The translations under genes were made by a program, and so were the position numbers. This document shows positions 23,640 through 35,213 of a stretch of DNA of 64,000 nucleotides, in pieces. Source of the stretch: Zhengitettix transpicula. Lineage: Eukaryota > Arthropoda > Insecta > Orthoptera > Tetrigidae. The stretch is from NCBI GenBank assembly GCA_037074705.1, contig CM073590.1:159896746-159960745 (forward strand), read 5' to 3'. Each line of letters starts with the position of its first letter. Position 1 is the stretch's first letter. The notes under the pieces were generated by a model. That model saw only the letters and a list, made by a program, of their open reading frames with translations. It made no database searches and was not told the DNA's origin.

Positions 23640-23770
23640 GATTCATTAAATTGTAGATGAGCCTGTATATCAGGTCCATACTCCGGTTGGAGAACAGTTC
23701 AGTAGGTAAAGAGCACTTCGAACCCATCCGGAGTACGATTACCGTTCCGCTCGATATTTTTCAAACCTGA
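23640..23770 (+). repeat. Second tRNA-like SINE relic, opposite orientation
   Basis: TTCAGTAGGTAAAGAGCAC resembles an A box with D-arm, and GGAGTACGATTACC resembles a decayed B box. It lies head-to-head with the tRNA-like sequence about 40 bp upstream. Confidence 0.4.
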
Positions 23771-23812
23771 TCCTTTATTTTTAACGAACTTTATTAGGAA
23801 AAAATATTTAAT

Positions 23813-24002
23813 TAAATTATTTAATCAAATAATAATAAAATAAAGTGATGATATAAATACCACACAATTGTGTAGTTGTATTGTTCTAGGCTATTGTATT
23901 TATAGTTTTCTCCTGAATAAAGTAACAAGGTTACCAGAAACTTTGAATGGTATTTATATAATCACCACCTTTGTCTGTATTTGACAATTTTTGTTCTTAT
24001 TG
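23813..24002 (+). mobile_element. Ribozyme element (family A), degenerate core
   Basis: A 190-bp unit between AAATATTTAAT (23802-23812) and AAATATTTAAT (24003-24013), a possible 11-bp target duplication in A+T-rich DNA. The arms AAAGTGATGATATAAATACC and GGTATTTATATAATCACC are inverted. The core reads CTGAATA (CTGANGA expected), helix II GTAAC-AAG-GTTAC, then GAAAC, so only one core base departs from consensus. The family tail CTGTATTTGACAATTTTTG follows. Confidence 0.55.
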
Positions 24003-24109
24003 AAATATTTAATGAAAACAACTGAATAAAAATTTATCTCAGCCTACAGGAAATATTCCTGATTTTCTTCATCTAATGAAAATATTTTTCACTTGCATAA
24101 GCTTAAGGG

Positions 24110-25350
24110 ATGCCAAATAAGTTTGATTCTTATAAGGTACCACGATTTTTTTTAGTCTCAATGATACGACAAATATTTTCACACTCTGAAGGTACATAAA
24201 TAAATTTTGACTCACTTAGGGAACCGGGAGTATAATTACGTGTATTATTTACTATAGTAAGGTACCGAGTATATTTTTAAGTTCCATATGGTACCAAGAA
24301 TATTTTTGACTGTCTCAACGCGACGGGAGTATTTTTGACTCTCTCAAAGTTTCGCTGTTTTGCAGCTAAGAGTATTTTTGATAATATTTGGTATCAGGAT
24401 TATTTGTGCTTCTATAAAGGTACTGGGAGTATCGTTGACTCCCTTAGTCAAAAATACTACCAACGCCCTATCTTAAGGTACCGGAAGTATTATTCTCTCT
24501 GTTGGAGTATTTGCAGAAGTATTAGAAAACTCTTTTTTAAGAAACCTATATAATTTTTTTCCTTTTTAAGGTTCAGGACTATTTTGGGATTCTATTAAGG
24601 TACCGGAAATAATTTTGACTCTCTTAAGGTCCGGGAGAATTTTTGGTTGTCTAAAGGTACTGGGAGTATTTTTGATTCTCTTAGGAAACTGGGATTATTT
24701 TTCAATCTGTTAACTAACAGGGGGTTTTTATGTCTCACCTAATATATCAAGAGTATTTTTGATTCTTTTAATGAACCTGGAGTATTTTTTAAAAATTTTC
24801 TTAGGTGCCAGAAGAAATTTTCTTTTTATTAGGGTAACGGGAGAATGTTTAACTCTCTTGAGGTACGCTGGGTATTTTTTACTGTATTAAAAAACCGGGA
24901 ATATTTTTGAATCTCTTTTAATTTTTTATATTTTTTAAGGGGTTAGGAGGATTTTTTTACCCTATTGGGAGATTTTTTTACTCCAAAAGTTCTTGGCAGC
25001 AGGGGACTGGAAGTATTTTTTACTTTCTTAAAGACCGTGGATTATTTTTGACTTTTTTAAAAGTATCGGGAGTATTTATGACTCTTTGTGGTACCAAGAG
25101 TATTGTCTCTGTTATGGAAAGGGGAGTGTTTTAGGTGAACAGGGAGTATACTGGACTCTCTTTGGTATTATTGACTGTCTCAAGATGTCTTACTTTGATT
25201 AAAGTTCAGTCTGCGAACATAGCAGTTATAATTAAATTTAAATTCCCTATGCATAGTTTGATTAAATGACTAATAGATTAATGAAAAATTAAATACTTTT
25301 TCGGTCTTATATAAATAAATACCCGGACAACGCCGGGGACCCAGATACTT
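24110..25350 (+). repeat. Degenerate ~30-bp minisatellite with terminal stem-loop
   Basis: For about 1.05 kb a ~30-bp unit approximating GGTACCGGGAGTATTTTTGA followed by CTCTCTTAA recurs with much divergence (for example near 24225, 24320, 24420, 24655, 24835 and 25065). After it, AATAAATACCCGGACAACGC and CGGGGACCC form a G+C-rich hairpin near 25313-25342. This mirrors the block ending near 22.49 kb. A non-autonomous Helentron/HINE is my best guess for its origin. The minisatellite itself is clear, its class is not. Confidence 0.6.
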
Positions 25351-26785
25351 TAATAACATAACATAAATTAAAAATCTCAGTCTCCAATATTGGCCTTTTA
25401 ATTCGAAATAAAACAAAATATTAATTTAGGCTGTGAAATCAAAAATATCGACTTCCACTAGAAATTTCTAATGTCAAAAAATATATTCCGACTCTATCAG
25501 ACAAACTTTTACTATTAGCAAAGAATTAATTTATTAATATATATAACGGCTAGCTCATTCTTTTCCTAATACAATAAAAATTTAGTATTTAATCAAGGAA
25601 TATGGATTAAAATTTAACTATGATTTTAGGCTTCAATAAAGTTTTGTTGGATTTCTTTGAATTGTAAAAAATTAGACTTCAGCGACTTTTGACTAATGTT
25701 TCCCGATGATCCTGTTCAACTTGTATGCACGTTACTGGAAAGACTGGAAGCACACCAGAGACGACGTTGACTGTACTGCCAGGGGCTGCGCTTTGAGCTT
25801 GGGGTTCTAAAGACAAACAGCGAACCTCAGGAATTCTCCACCACAGAAGGGACATCGATCTCCTTCTCATGAAATACTGTCCGGAGGCGTCTAACCACAG
25901 TAACACGCGTATATGTCCTCGCCAGGGCCTAGACGAAGTATTATATTTAAATATTCAAATGTTAAGAATGTTAGGCACCCCCCCCCCTCCACCATCCAAG
26001 CATCTTGGATTTCAGTTACCTCCCTCTTGACATAATTTTGATCAGTTAATGAGGTATTTATCTTGGTGAATTACTAGGAATTCTTATGAAAGTGATTCCA
26101 TTATTAAGAAAGCTGTGAAATTAAATTCATAAAAGAGTTCTAGTAAACTGAAATTATAGAAAACTTGCAGCATTTTAATCTAAGTAAATTATTGTGTTAT
26201 TGTTTTGACTTTGTACTTGAAAAAGGTTTAAAACCTAATAGTTATGACGAGACGTCTATCCGAGCAGTGATTCCCTCTTTCTTGGTTTAAACCATTGGAA
26301 GTTTTATGAATCAGTAGGAGTATGGAGCTAATTTTTTTCAGAAAAATAAGTGACTTTAAATGCCGCAAATACTTGACAACTTTTTATATAAAAATAAAAT
26401 ATTTTCGGAGGCTAAAATAAATATTTGCACCGAAGAGTTTTGGTGACATTTTTTTATATTCAAAATAAAAACGAGATTTTATTTCTAAAAGAAAAAGTCA
26501 GTGAACCCTCTTATTTATCTTTTAATTAAACCATTTATTCGTTCTTTTATTTGTCTTCCGGTGTCAGTAAACATGAGTTATTTTCCTGCAATGTTTTTGA
26601 GCGTTCATTAACAACCTATATTCTAAAATGTCATTTATGACGAAATAGAATGTGTTTATTAAAAAAAATTGTTTAAAATAAAGTTATTATATAAACCACA
26701 TTTTGTTTTATATTTTTAAAAATAGACGTAAAATCAAAAATACAAAGTGTAGTTACAAGTCGATGAAACTTTAATTTTCTCACTG
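25351..26785. other. Mostly A+T-rich; one G+C-rich patch
   Basis: The patch at 25679-25910 is G+C-rich and holds a reverse-strand open frame of 75 codons with no recognisable motif. It could be an exon fragment or a decayed repeat. A C-rich run lies near 25979. No other feature was recognised. Confidence 0.4.
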
Positions 26786-26788
26786 TTC

Positions 26789-26799
26789 AAGATTTTATA
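26789..26799 (+). repeat. Target site duplication, left
   Basis: AAGATTTTATA, exactly repeated at 28296-28306 around the half-LINE. Confidence 0.85.
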
Positions 26800-28295
26800 T
26801 CAGTTCGATTCCAGCCATGGTAGGGTAAACAGTATCTAGAACTCTTCCAGTGGCCGAGTGTGTTTACATCAGTAGCCGGTGGTTCAAGCGGGGCGGATTC
26901 CGGCTAGCTATTATCGTGTAAAGGAGTGTATAAGTACATGATATCTAAGCTCTATAAAGGAAAGTCCACTACTCCCAGAAAGTGTAAAGAAGAGGAATAC
27001 CTGAAATTGACGACCACACAGAATATGGAGACTAGATTGTATTCGAAGGTGATGGCCACAGAGCATAAACCGGATAAAATGCATGCCATCATTCTGGACG
27101 CTGTTGCAAGTTTAAATACAGATGAGTACCTAATAGGTTTAGCTAATATTATTGACCCCATCAGAATTAAGTACATCTCTAAAATAGCCGATTCCAGAAT
27201 ATGCGCATTTCTAACATCTTAGGAGGATGTCGAAAACCTAATAATCAATAACAATAAAGGGTGAGATGGTCAATATAAGACCTTTAATGCAAAAATACTG
27301 CCGTGTAATCTTGTCAAATGTATGACCAGTTATCCCTAACGAGATTATTGTGCTAGAACTAGAAAAGCTAAATATAATTTCAGACTCTAAAATATCGGAT
27401 ATTAGAATAAGTACTGGTAACCGAAGATTTACTCACATTAAAAAGTTTCAGAAGACAATTCTTTATTAACCCAGATAAGCTAAAGTCCCTTCCTGATTCG
27501 ATAATGGTGCAATATGAAGAAACTAGCTATTGGGTGTATCTAGCAGCGGAGAACGATAACTGTTATAATTGTAAAAGTCCCGGCCATATCGCGATAAATT
27601 GTCCTAATAGAGATGCAATACTAAAGAATAATCTGACTGCAAATGAAAATTATGACAAAATTCAGTGTAAGAACCCGGCGCCCGCAATTCAAATAATTAA
27701 CCCTCAAAAAACGGACATGGATAATTCACAACTAACAAACAAAAAAAGAACTGAATCTACGAGCTCGACAAGCCAAGCTGATAAGAAAGACGTCAGTAAT
27801 CCACCAAAGAAAACAAAACAACACATTCAGGATCATAAATATAAGGCGATTAGTCAATCATTAGGCCCACTAACAATATTATAAGAAGAAGAAACCAGTG
27901 CTCCACCTATCCCTTTGGAACAGTTAAAGGCTTTTATACTAAATGCTACGGACTCAAAGAACCGAAGAACCATTATTAGAGATTACCAAATATCCTCTAC
28001 ATCATTTAGAAATGTATTGGAATCTTTTTACCTACACTTAAATGATAAAACGGAAAAAAGTAGAATATAAAGGCTCATAAATTTAGTCAAGAAAGAAGAG
28101 AGTGATACATATTCAGAAGTAGACGGCTCTTCCTAATAAAAACAGACTATGACAACAGTACAGTAGAATCTGCAACAGTCGCAGCTTTCAAATAAACAAG
28201 CACTATTTGTAATTTATTTATGGGTCGCCAATGACCAAGTTGTTAACGCGACCATTATAAACCTTTAATTAAAAAATAAATAAAAAATAAAAATA
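26800..28295 (+). mobile_element. ORF1-only non-LTR retrotransposon (half-LINE)
   Basis: A complete insertion between perfect 11-bp direct repeats. It begins TCAGTTCGATTCC; a CAGT-like first motif is common at the 5' end of I/jockey-group LINEs. A short 5' UTR with G+C-rich sequence precedes a gag-like ORF1, now broken. There is no endonuclease or reverse transcriptase. About 150 bp after ORF1 the element ends in GGGTCGCCAATGACCAAGTT, a GTTAACGCGACC stretch and an A-rich AAATAAATAAAAAATAAAA tail. The 1.5-kb layout parallels mammalian HAL1 half-LINEs. It must have been mobilised in trans by a related autonomous LINE. Confidence 0.75.
26938..28130 (+). pseudogene. LINE ORF1 (gag-like, CCHC zinc knuckle), broken
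   Basis: Nucleic-acid-binding ORF1 protein of an I/jockey-group LINE, which would package element RNA. The first ATG is at 26938. The first block is open to a stop at 27220-27222. Similarity to ORF1 then continues in shifted frames (a segment like VNIRPLMQKYCRVILSNV, then a decayed stretch). The frame opens again at 27504 with a start-like ATG inside QYEETSYWVYL, followed by the zinc knuckle CYNCKSPGHIAINC (CX2CX4HX4C). A hydrophilic, Ser/Thr/Lys-rich region follows. After a stop at 27882 the frame continues with PPIPLEQLKAFILNATDSKN, a C-terminal block I associate with these ORF1 proteins. At least one stop and one or two frameshifts make it non-functional. The domain call rests on the knuckle and on general family resemblance. 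Confidence 0.75.
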
Positions 28296-28306
28296 AAGAT
28301 TTTATA
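28296..28306 (+). repeat. Target site duplication, right
   Basis: AAGATTTTATA, identical to 26789-26799, directly after the A-rich tail. Confidence 0.85.
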
Positions 28307-28560
28307 ATACAGTTTCCCTTAGTTGTCGACCTGCCGTTCCGGACTTTATTGATGCTATAACTTCATCAATTAATTCAGTACAACTGCCTCCTTACAAATG
28401 ACACAGCGTTATTAAATTCTAAAGCGGTGTACGTCGCTGCAAATATTGAATACATTATCGGAGTTATCGTGGTAAAAACGTGATGATTTAATGTGCTAAC
28501 TGCATTCGAGCAATACAGTATTTTCAGACAAAAAATAAGTTATTTAAGTTAGTTAAGTAA

Positions 28561-28715
28561 CATTGGTCACGATTACTGAGGTTAAGGCTGTGGGAGAAAC
28601 GACACTCTGACCAGGTGTCACTTCTAATCCAGAATGTGTCATGTAAGATGACAGTCTGGCAGCCGTCTCGGTAGGCCAAGGCCCTTCATAGGCTGTCGAG
28701 CCAAAGAGTTAGTTA
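28561..28715 (+). repeat. SINE, 5'-truncated copy
   Basis: It lacks the tRNA-like head but shares the body with the SINEs at 46503-46735 and 63683-63922. Landmarks are GGTTAAGGCTGTGGGAGAAA, CACTCTGACCAGGTG, then AGAATGTGTCATGTAAGATG, ACAGTCTGGCAGCCGTCTCG, GTAGGCCAAGGCCCTTCAT and GGCTGTCGAG. Confidence 0.8.
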
Positions 28716-29740
28716 ATTAAGTCACATTAAAAGGTATTTAATTTGATCGGGTCTCCATATTTATAAGAAGTCAAATACCTTAGTTCGTCCGTGAATAATC
28801 AAAAACACATTTTAATGTGCTATTAAGATTTTATTTATTTTATTCCATTCGTCCACGTATGAGGAAATATAATACGTCGATACATAAAATTACAATATAA
28901 TAATTGGACGCTACAATTATGGTTTTTCTGTTGATAATATCATACAAATATTAAAACATAACAAATTGGATTGAATAAAATATTAAAGAAATTTTATTTA
29001 AAGTATCGGAATAATGGACAAATTGTATTCAACGTCTTTTTTTATAATTATTGTTAATTTAAAAAGAGACTCCTCAAGAATGAGGCAACTAGAATCACAC
29101 TAAAGAATTATTCTTACGTGCCTGCATTGTGTGCTACGTAAACAACTAAACAATGCTAGCTAGAACTACAAAGGAGAAGTTTCTCTCAGGAGTGCGTTAA
29201 GTGCTTTAATGGAACTTAAGACATTTCTCTTATTCCAACGTTAACGATTCATGACGCAATTAACATTTTCAATGGATATATTTCAATTTTTTGCGAGATG
29301 ATAACAACGCTGCAAATATGCAATTGGAAAGTTACGAAGTTAATTTTAATATACTGACCCATTTTTTTTCGGTCCATTACTGTGACGGAAAATATTCCTT
29401 ATGTTTTCATCGTACATCGTGATATCGTATTATTTCCTGATTATGTTAAATTCAAATATTGTCAGTTTAACATTAAAATAATAGTTCATAACTTCATTTT
29501 CATTAAAAAAAATATATTGAAATTAGCGTTATTTTTAGGTTTTGTAAATTATTTTTCTTTTATATTTATTTAAAAATAAAAATAAACATATTTCAAGTAA
29601 TATAACTTTATAATATTTGAAAATGCGATAAGTGTATTCAAGACCTTTACATTTTATTCTGAGTTACAACAATTGTGTTTCCCCGTGTTCCTTAATTATT
29701 TATCTAAATAAAATATTTTTAGAAAATAAATCAATCGTTT
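28716..29740. other. A+T-rich sequence, no gene seen
   Basis: Only short open frames of A+T-rich composition. No motif was recognised. Confidence 0.5.
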
Positions 29741-29744
29741 GCAT

Positions 29745-30024
29745 AAATAAACAACAGCCTTTTAACGCCAGAAAAAATATTTTTAACGGGAATAAGCCAA
29801 CGTTGCGTCCTTTTCAGGTAAAATATTTACGAAATTTTGATAGTCAGGCTCGTTCTCCTCTGACTGGTGCGGTCCAAATATATATACCCTGACTATCAAA
29901 ATTTTGTAAGACTTCTTACCTGAAAAGATCGCAATTATCAACGAAACGTTGTATTATTCCTATTAAAATCTTTTTTATGTCGTTAAAATGCTGTTGTTTA
30001 TTTATAATTTATCTTATATAGTCA

Positions 30025-30025
<1 letters not shown>
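29745..30025 (+). repeat. Palindrome with degenerate hammerhead (family B)
   Basis: Inverted arms of about 120 bp: AAATAAACAACAGC...TTTTAACG on the left and CGTTAAAATGCTGTTGTTTA on the right. CAACGTT (cleavage strand) lies near 29803. CTGAAAA, then GATCGCAATTATCAAC, then GAAACGTTG lie near 29923-29954. Stem I is the long arm pairing around GAAATTTTGATAGTCAGG and CCTGACTATCAAAATTTTG. One core position (CTGAAGA expected) is altered. The arms and end sequences are shared with the copy near 50.2 kb. Confidence 0.6.

Positions 30026-30026
<1 letters not shown>

Positions 30027-30072
<46 letters not shown>
30027..30072. repeat. (AT)23 microsatellite
   Basis: Uninterrupted AT run immediately after the ribozyme palindrome end GTCAGA. 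The 9.03-9.38 kb copy also ends near a GTCAGAATA motif. Confidence 0.95.
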
Positions 30073-30074
<2 letters not shown>

Positions 30075-30075
<1 letters not shown>

Positions 30076-31050
30076 CAACCATTTTCATTTTATTGGGGAT
30101 ATCATAGTAGTTCTAGGCATGTTTAAATTATCGTATTCTTTGTTACTTCATTCGATGAGTCTACTGTTGTGGATTACTGATTGTATTCTGGAGACAGCCT
30201 TCAAGATTAATGAATGAAGTGCACGAAACAGGAAGAAATGTGGGTTTGATGTTATTACCTGAGCCATGATTAAATTTAGATTGGGGCGTTGACCATATTT
30301 TAAATTTATAAATTACATGCTTTTAAGATTTATTTAAGTATTATTCGTTATAAGTTTCCGTCTCCAGCGACGATTTGCGCATGTTATTTTGAGTTTAATT
30401 CTTACTCATTCACCCTAATTAAGTATTCACCTTACCCGTACGTAATAGCGTTTTTATTTAAAATTGGATGCTCTTAAGCCAGCTGTTTTCCCCGTTTCGC
30501 ATATGTTGTGGCTTGCATTATTAGCCTGAAATGGCTGGCCTATTGGCTCCACTGCAGAAGCCATATATCAGAGAGGCTGCCTTAATAGGAAGGGAGCTGC
30601 GCTCTCAGAACGAAATCAGCTATTCCGGTGTGCCTCTGCTTCTGATATCATAGGCGGCTTATATGGAATTCAATGTGGAGAATTCTCCAGCACTCTGTTA
30701 GCTACCGGAAGAACGAAAATGGTTGAAATGTAGAGATGTTTCTATTTGCAATGGAAATTATCGGTCCTGCGAATCATTGTTGAATAATTTAATTTTCAAA
30801 ATAGAGTTAATTTTGACATATTTATACTAAGCTAATATTTCTCTTTATATGTATTGACCCTGCTCACGAAGAGTCGCCTTAATTCTCTCTATACAGGGCA
30901 CCAGTGGTAAATTGTATAGTAAGTGTATTACGAATTTTGTGTTGAAGTTTTTTATTTATTGTGAAACCACAATATTGTGTTATATATATATATAGCAATA
31001 AATAAATATATAGCAATAAAAACGAGGCATGCGTTAAATTGCACAAAAGT
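30075..31050. other. Unique sequence with a complex block (possible regulatory DNA)
   Basis: At 30475-30720 the sequence is markedly less A+T-rich and of high complexity, with no repeats, no open frame of note and no tRNA-like motif. It could be a conserved non-coding element. This rests on composition only. Confidence 0.3.
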
Positions 31051-31056
31051 AAGATA

Positions 31057-31125
31057 CAGTACAACCCCGGTTAACCGAACTAAAGGGAGTGAAGCCGTTT
31101 CGGATAACAAATTTTTTTCTGTTAA
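31057..31125 (+). mobile_element. Possible pogo/Tigger-type terminal repeat
   Basis: After a TA dinucleotide (31055-31056) the sequence CAGTACAACCCCGGTTAACC continues with CGAACTAAAGGG and later TTTCGGATAAC. This resembles the termini of pogo/Tigger DNA transposons, which start CAGT and contain an inverted motif of the 'ttatccga' kind. I could not find the matching opposite end, so only one terminus is supported. Confidence 0.35.
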
Positions 31126-33855
31126 GCCTTTAACATGTATTTTATATTGTAATTACAGTACGTATTTTTGAAATGTTTTAAAGGTAATAATAATTCAAAA
31201 ATATTTTGTAGGCTTCACTAATGTACTTTATTATAGTTATAATTACATTATTGGGATTATAATTGAAATATTTGAATGACTTATTAAAGGATCCAGTAAT
31301 TTTCCGTGCAGTACAGTATTATTTTTGGAAATTGCGATTTTCGGAGGCAAAATCTTGTTTCTCATTCAAGTGTGTGTTTTACATTCCATAATTTTATAAC
31401 TAAATTTAGATATTTTCATTAGTGCATATACCTAAATATTCAGCTGTACATAAAATTTTCATATTTATTATTTCTAAACTCGTAGTTTTATCTTTCCGTA
31501 TATTTTTATAGTTGTATTTTCCAACTTAAATACCATATTTACGTATTTTTACGTACATATGGCGTCTTTTTTTACTTCTATCGAAAAATGAACAACAATG
31601 TCAAACAATCATTTTGAGTTGTCAGTGGCCGTTGAAAAAAAAAATTTGATAACCTTCTACAGTAAAAATAAGGAATCCTTTAGTGATATTTAGTCGAAAC
31701 CGAGGAGTGCGGTTGAAACTTATGGCATAGAACCATATGTAGCAATAGTAGTTAATATTGTTTAGTTATCATCAGAATGTTTATTCGGACGGACACTTTT
31801 TCAAAATTGAGTCTTTTCATTGCATTTTTATATTTCAAGAAAAATTATTGTATAACCTTACCGTTTTTACCATTGAAATTATTTAATTTAATCCACTCAA
31901 TTTATGTATATAAATTCCAGCTACTCAAAACACCTTCCCTTGCGCTTAACTTAAATTACACTATTAAATATATCTGTTCTCTCATTAGACGTGTAAGATA
32001 GTATGTAATGTTATACAGCTACTCTCAGGTAGATACTAATAAACAAGTCACCTATTAAATAACCTTCATAATGATCTTCCTGATTTTGCCGGTGTCACTT
32101 CAAATCAATCTGTCCATTGGTCATCTCTTCATATAATGCGTCTTGAAGAATAGGACTTGTGAATTATTTTGTTCATGTAGATCTTTAAATCGTGTCTATT
32201 AGATCTATTTTACTCTGTCTTACAACAGTTACTTCCATAATTCCTAAAATTACATTTAATGTGCAAAAAATTAATATCAGTGTTTACAATACTGATATTC
32301 TATATATCTACAAATTTATAAGGTTATTGGTTATTCTAAAATTCTGTAAGAAATTTTATTGTTCATAAAAGATAAGATGGTATTTTCATTTATATAATAA
32401 ATAAAATAAATAAGCAATACAGTCCATACGTTAAAAAATTATTAAACCAAAAATTCGTTTGAATCTTTAATTTCAGAATTTAAAAATTTTAATTGTAAAG
32501 AAATGATCAACCATTGAAGTTTAGGTCAAAATTATTTACTGAAAAATTTAATCTTAATAGTAACAAGATTGATGTTATTTGGCATTAAGTTACATTTTAA
32601 GAAATTTCATTTGTAAACGTAATTTAACTAATTTATTAGCAAAATTTAGCCGTACCAACCTATTTATATTATAATAAATTTAAGAATGACATTTCTATAC
32701 CAGAATTACAAACAGAAACACAATAGAATCAAACGTCTTGAAAAATGTTAAATGTATTTTTATTTGATTTTTTGGTTTTAACTATTGATTTAAACAAGAA
32801 GAATATCTCTATTTATATTTTTAAAAAAAGCCCTTTCACCTAATAGCGTAATTTGTCAAGTAAATCTACCCGAAATAAGATATTTAATAGAAACTTATCT
32901 AGTGGTATATATTAAATTCGAAATTGGAAAATAATACGAACTGTTTTCCATGAAATTAATGTGATCAGTATTACATTAACAGTTAATAAGTGAGGAATGA
33001 TTTCTTTAAGATGATTATTCATTCCTCGGAATTTTACTTATAAACATCAAAGGCTTTTAATGACCTAGCTGTATTTATTATTTTTAAAATGATTATAGCC
33101 TAAATAAAAAATTAAATAGAAATACAAGTAACCAATGTGAATTTATTAATATCGTATTGGAACAGAATTTGAGTGATAAAATCATTTTCTTTTAATTGCG
33201 TGTAACTCAATTTACTATATTACAGTAATTTGAAAATTGGTTGATATCATGGATTAGTATTTGTTTATCCGAAAAGTATATAGCATTCTTTGTAGGATTC
33301 TTGCCAAGTATTACATGTTCAGACATTTGAATTGTCTAATGTATGTATTGTATTTTATTACGTTGAAGTGGAAAGCTGACTAGAAATATCCCCTTTATAT
33401 TGTTGTGAAATGGGTAGTTACAGAGACGGCGAGAACGCCCCGTGTGAAACTGCATCGATTTCCCCTGTGAGACAATACCGCTTCCTTTATCTGCGTCCGC
33501 TATTTACCAAGTGCCTTGATTAGCATCACTGCGAGTCCATCAGCTAGCGACAACAAATCGGCTGCACCTGCCTCTGATCCACCTAATTATGGCTATTATA
33601 TGGCTATATTATATATAGAAATATGTAATAATACTATTATAGCGCATGAATAATTCGGAAAAAATGTTTTCCGTACTAAAATCTAAGTAAAAAATAGTTG
33701 CTATTGCCCCAATTCGTTTTTTAAGTTTTCCTTCATTCATAAAATATATTGTTTATCGCACGTTATTTCACATTTATTATTACATGAAAGAGTGGAAAGA
33801 AATATTTTTCTATCTCGTAGTTGTTATAATGCAGTTCTCAAATAGTATACAGAAT
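31126..33855. other. A+T-rich sequence; one complex block
   Basis: Mostly simple A+T-rich DNA. At 33415-33600 a G+C-richer block with no repeats and no open frame stands out and could be regulatory. Otherwise no feature. Confidence 0.4.
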
Positions 33856-33859
33856 TTTA

Positions 33860-34110
33860 TTAATCGGAAGGGCGTGGGACAAGTACCAAATGCCCAACCT
33901 ACATGATGCAGGATTTTCTAGGGTTTTCCCGGCATCACTTTTAGGCGAATTTCCGGGTAGAATCCTTAAACCATAGCCCGGGAGCCCTAGTTAACCCTTG
34001 GATACCTTCCTCTACCATTCTGCATCCCCCCTTTCAAATCCCTTCCTATGATATTAAAGGAGAGTTGCCACCATGTGGATTACCCTCATGTAGCCTGTTA
34101 CAGTTAAGGT
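33860..34110 (+). repeat. Unclassified repeat X, copy 2
   Basis: Shares GGGACAAGTACCAAATGCCC, GGGTTTTCCCGGCATCACTT, AATCCTTAAACCATAGCCCG, TTTCAAATCCCTTCCTATGA, a GTTGCCACCATGTGGATTAC stretch and CCCTCATGTAGCCTG with copy 1 (reverse strand near 15.3-15.6 kb). The reading frame that is open in copies 1 and 3 has stops here. Confidence 0.75.
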
Positions 34111-34143
34111 TCCTCTTTGCTCTCTCTCTATATACATACATAT

Positions 34144-35210
34144 TGTAATAATTAAAATAAAAACTACAAATTACAAATGGCTAAATAAAAAGAACTATTA
34201 CGTGAAAACTACAAACAATTTTTATTATAAAAATTAAATACACAATAATATTTGGAATCTCAGGGTCTTTATCTGGGTTTGATAAATGGGTGAATTTTAT
34301 ACAATCAATTACATTTAGCTTTTTAGGTAAATTAATTCGTCTGAACCTCGACGAATTTTGTTGCGGACGAAAATAAGACTAATGATTGAATTTAAATTAA
34401 AGATCTAACAATTAAAGAAGTAAATAATTAACGAAGTGAATAATTAAAAAACGAAATAATTAAAGAACGATCTGACATATCTTTTAAAAGAGGTTTACAA
34501 TCAATTTTAAAGTTTACTACTTACGGCCGCCCAGGTCTCAATTTTGGTTTTTCTGTGCACACGATTTGGGGGTATCACTGATTCTACTCATTAGAATTTG
34601 AACACACGGTAGTTGCTCTGGATCGCTGCTATCCTGGAACCTCGATCATCTCACCCTCAGCCAGTTTCCGGACGTAGGTCTCCTCAACGTCTTTCTATGC
34701 GAATATTTGCTCAGTTTGTGAAGCAAAACTTCTGCTTCCAAACTCCGATTTTATAAGTCTCTCTATCTGAACTGGTTACTTGCGTTTTATGTAAACGATT
34801 AGCTCGCCGTTGGACTTCCTAGATAGCCCTATTCATAATTCTGGATCCACAGACTTTTACTGTTTCTATTTCTCTATGTGGACCGACCTACTATGTCCTA
34901 GTTCTCGACGTAGACTTTTTCTTTCGCGTCTTGCCGCTGACTGAAGATTGCTTTTGAACTGTTCTATGTCCGCTGCTCAACTTTTTATACTGCAAATTTT
35001 CTGAATGGATATCTGCCCGCAACTGTGTCCGCCGTCCAACTGAACTTCCTCGTCTCGTAGATTTTTGAGCGCGTACCGCTTTCTCAACTCCAACAATACA
35101 TTATTTCTTTTTGTCGCCGCGTATGTGTTGCGGCGTATGCTTTATATCCAATAATAAGTCCTCTACAATCCAACTTTATTATTATAATAATGGATTAATT
35201 ACTAATTACT

Positions 35211-35213
<3 letters not shown>
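34144..35213 (-). mobile_element. LTR, subfamily C, reverse strand
   Basis: On the reverse strand it begins TGTAGTAATTAGTAATTAAT and ends TTTAATTATTACA (1070 bp), with ATAT on both flanks. It carries the family landmark AACCCAGATAAAGACCCTG. The nearest relative is 38190-38975; both share the start and the GTTTACAATC/GTTTACACAT region. Its 5' end faces the 5' end of the forward LTR at 35252 across a 38-bp TA run. Confidence 0.7.

Noticed and set aside
25679..25906. 75-codon reverse open frame in a G+C-rich patch
   Set aside because: It could be an exon, but no domain or convincing splice sites were seen; noted only as a patch.
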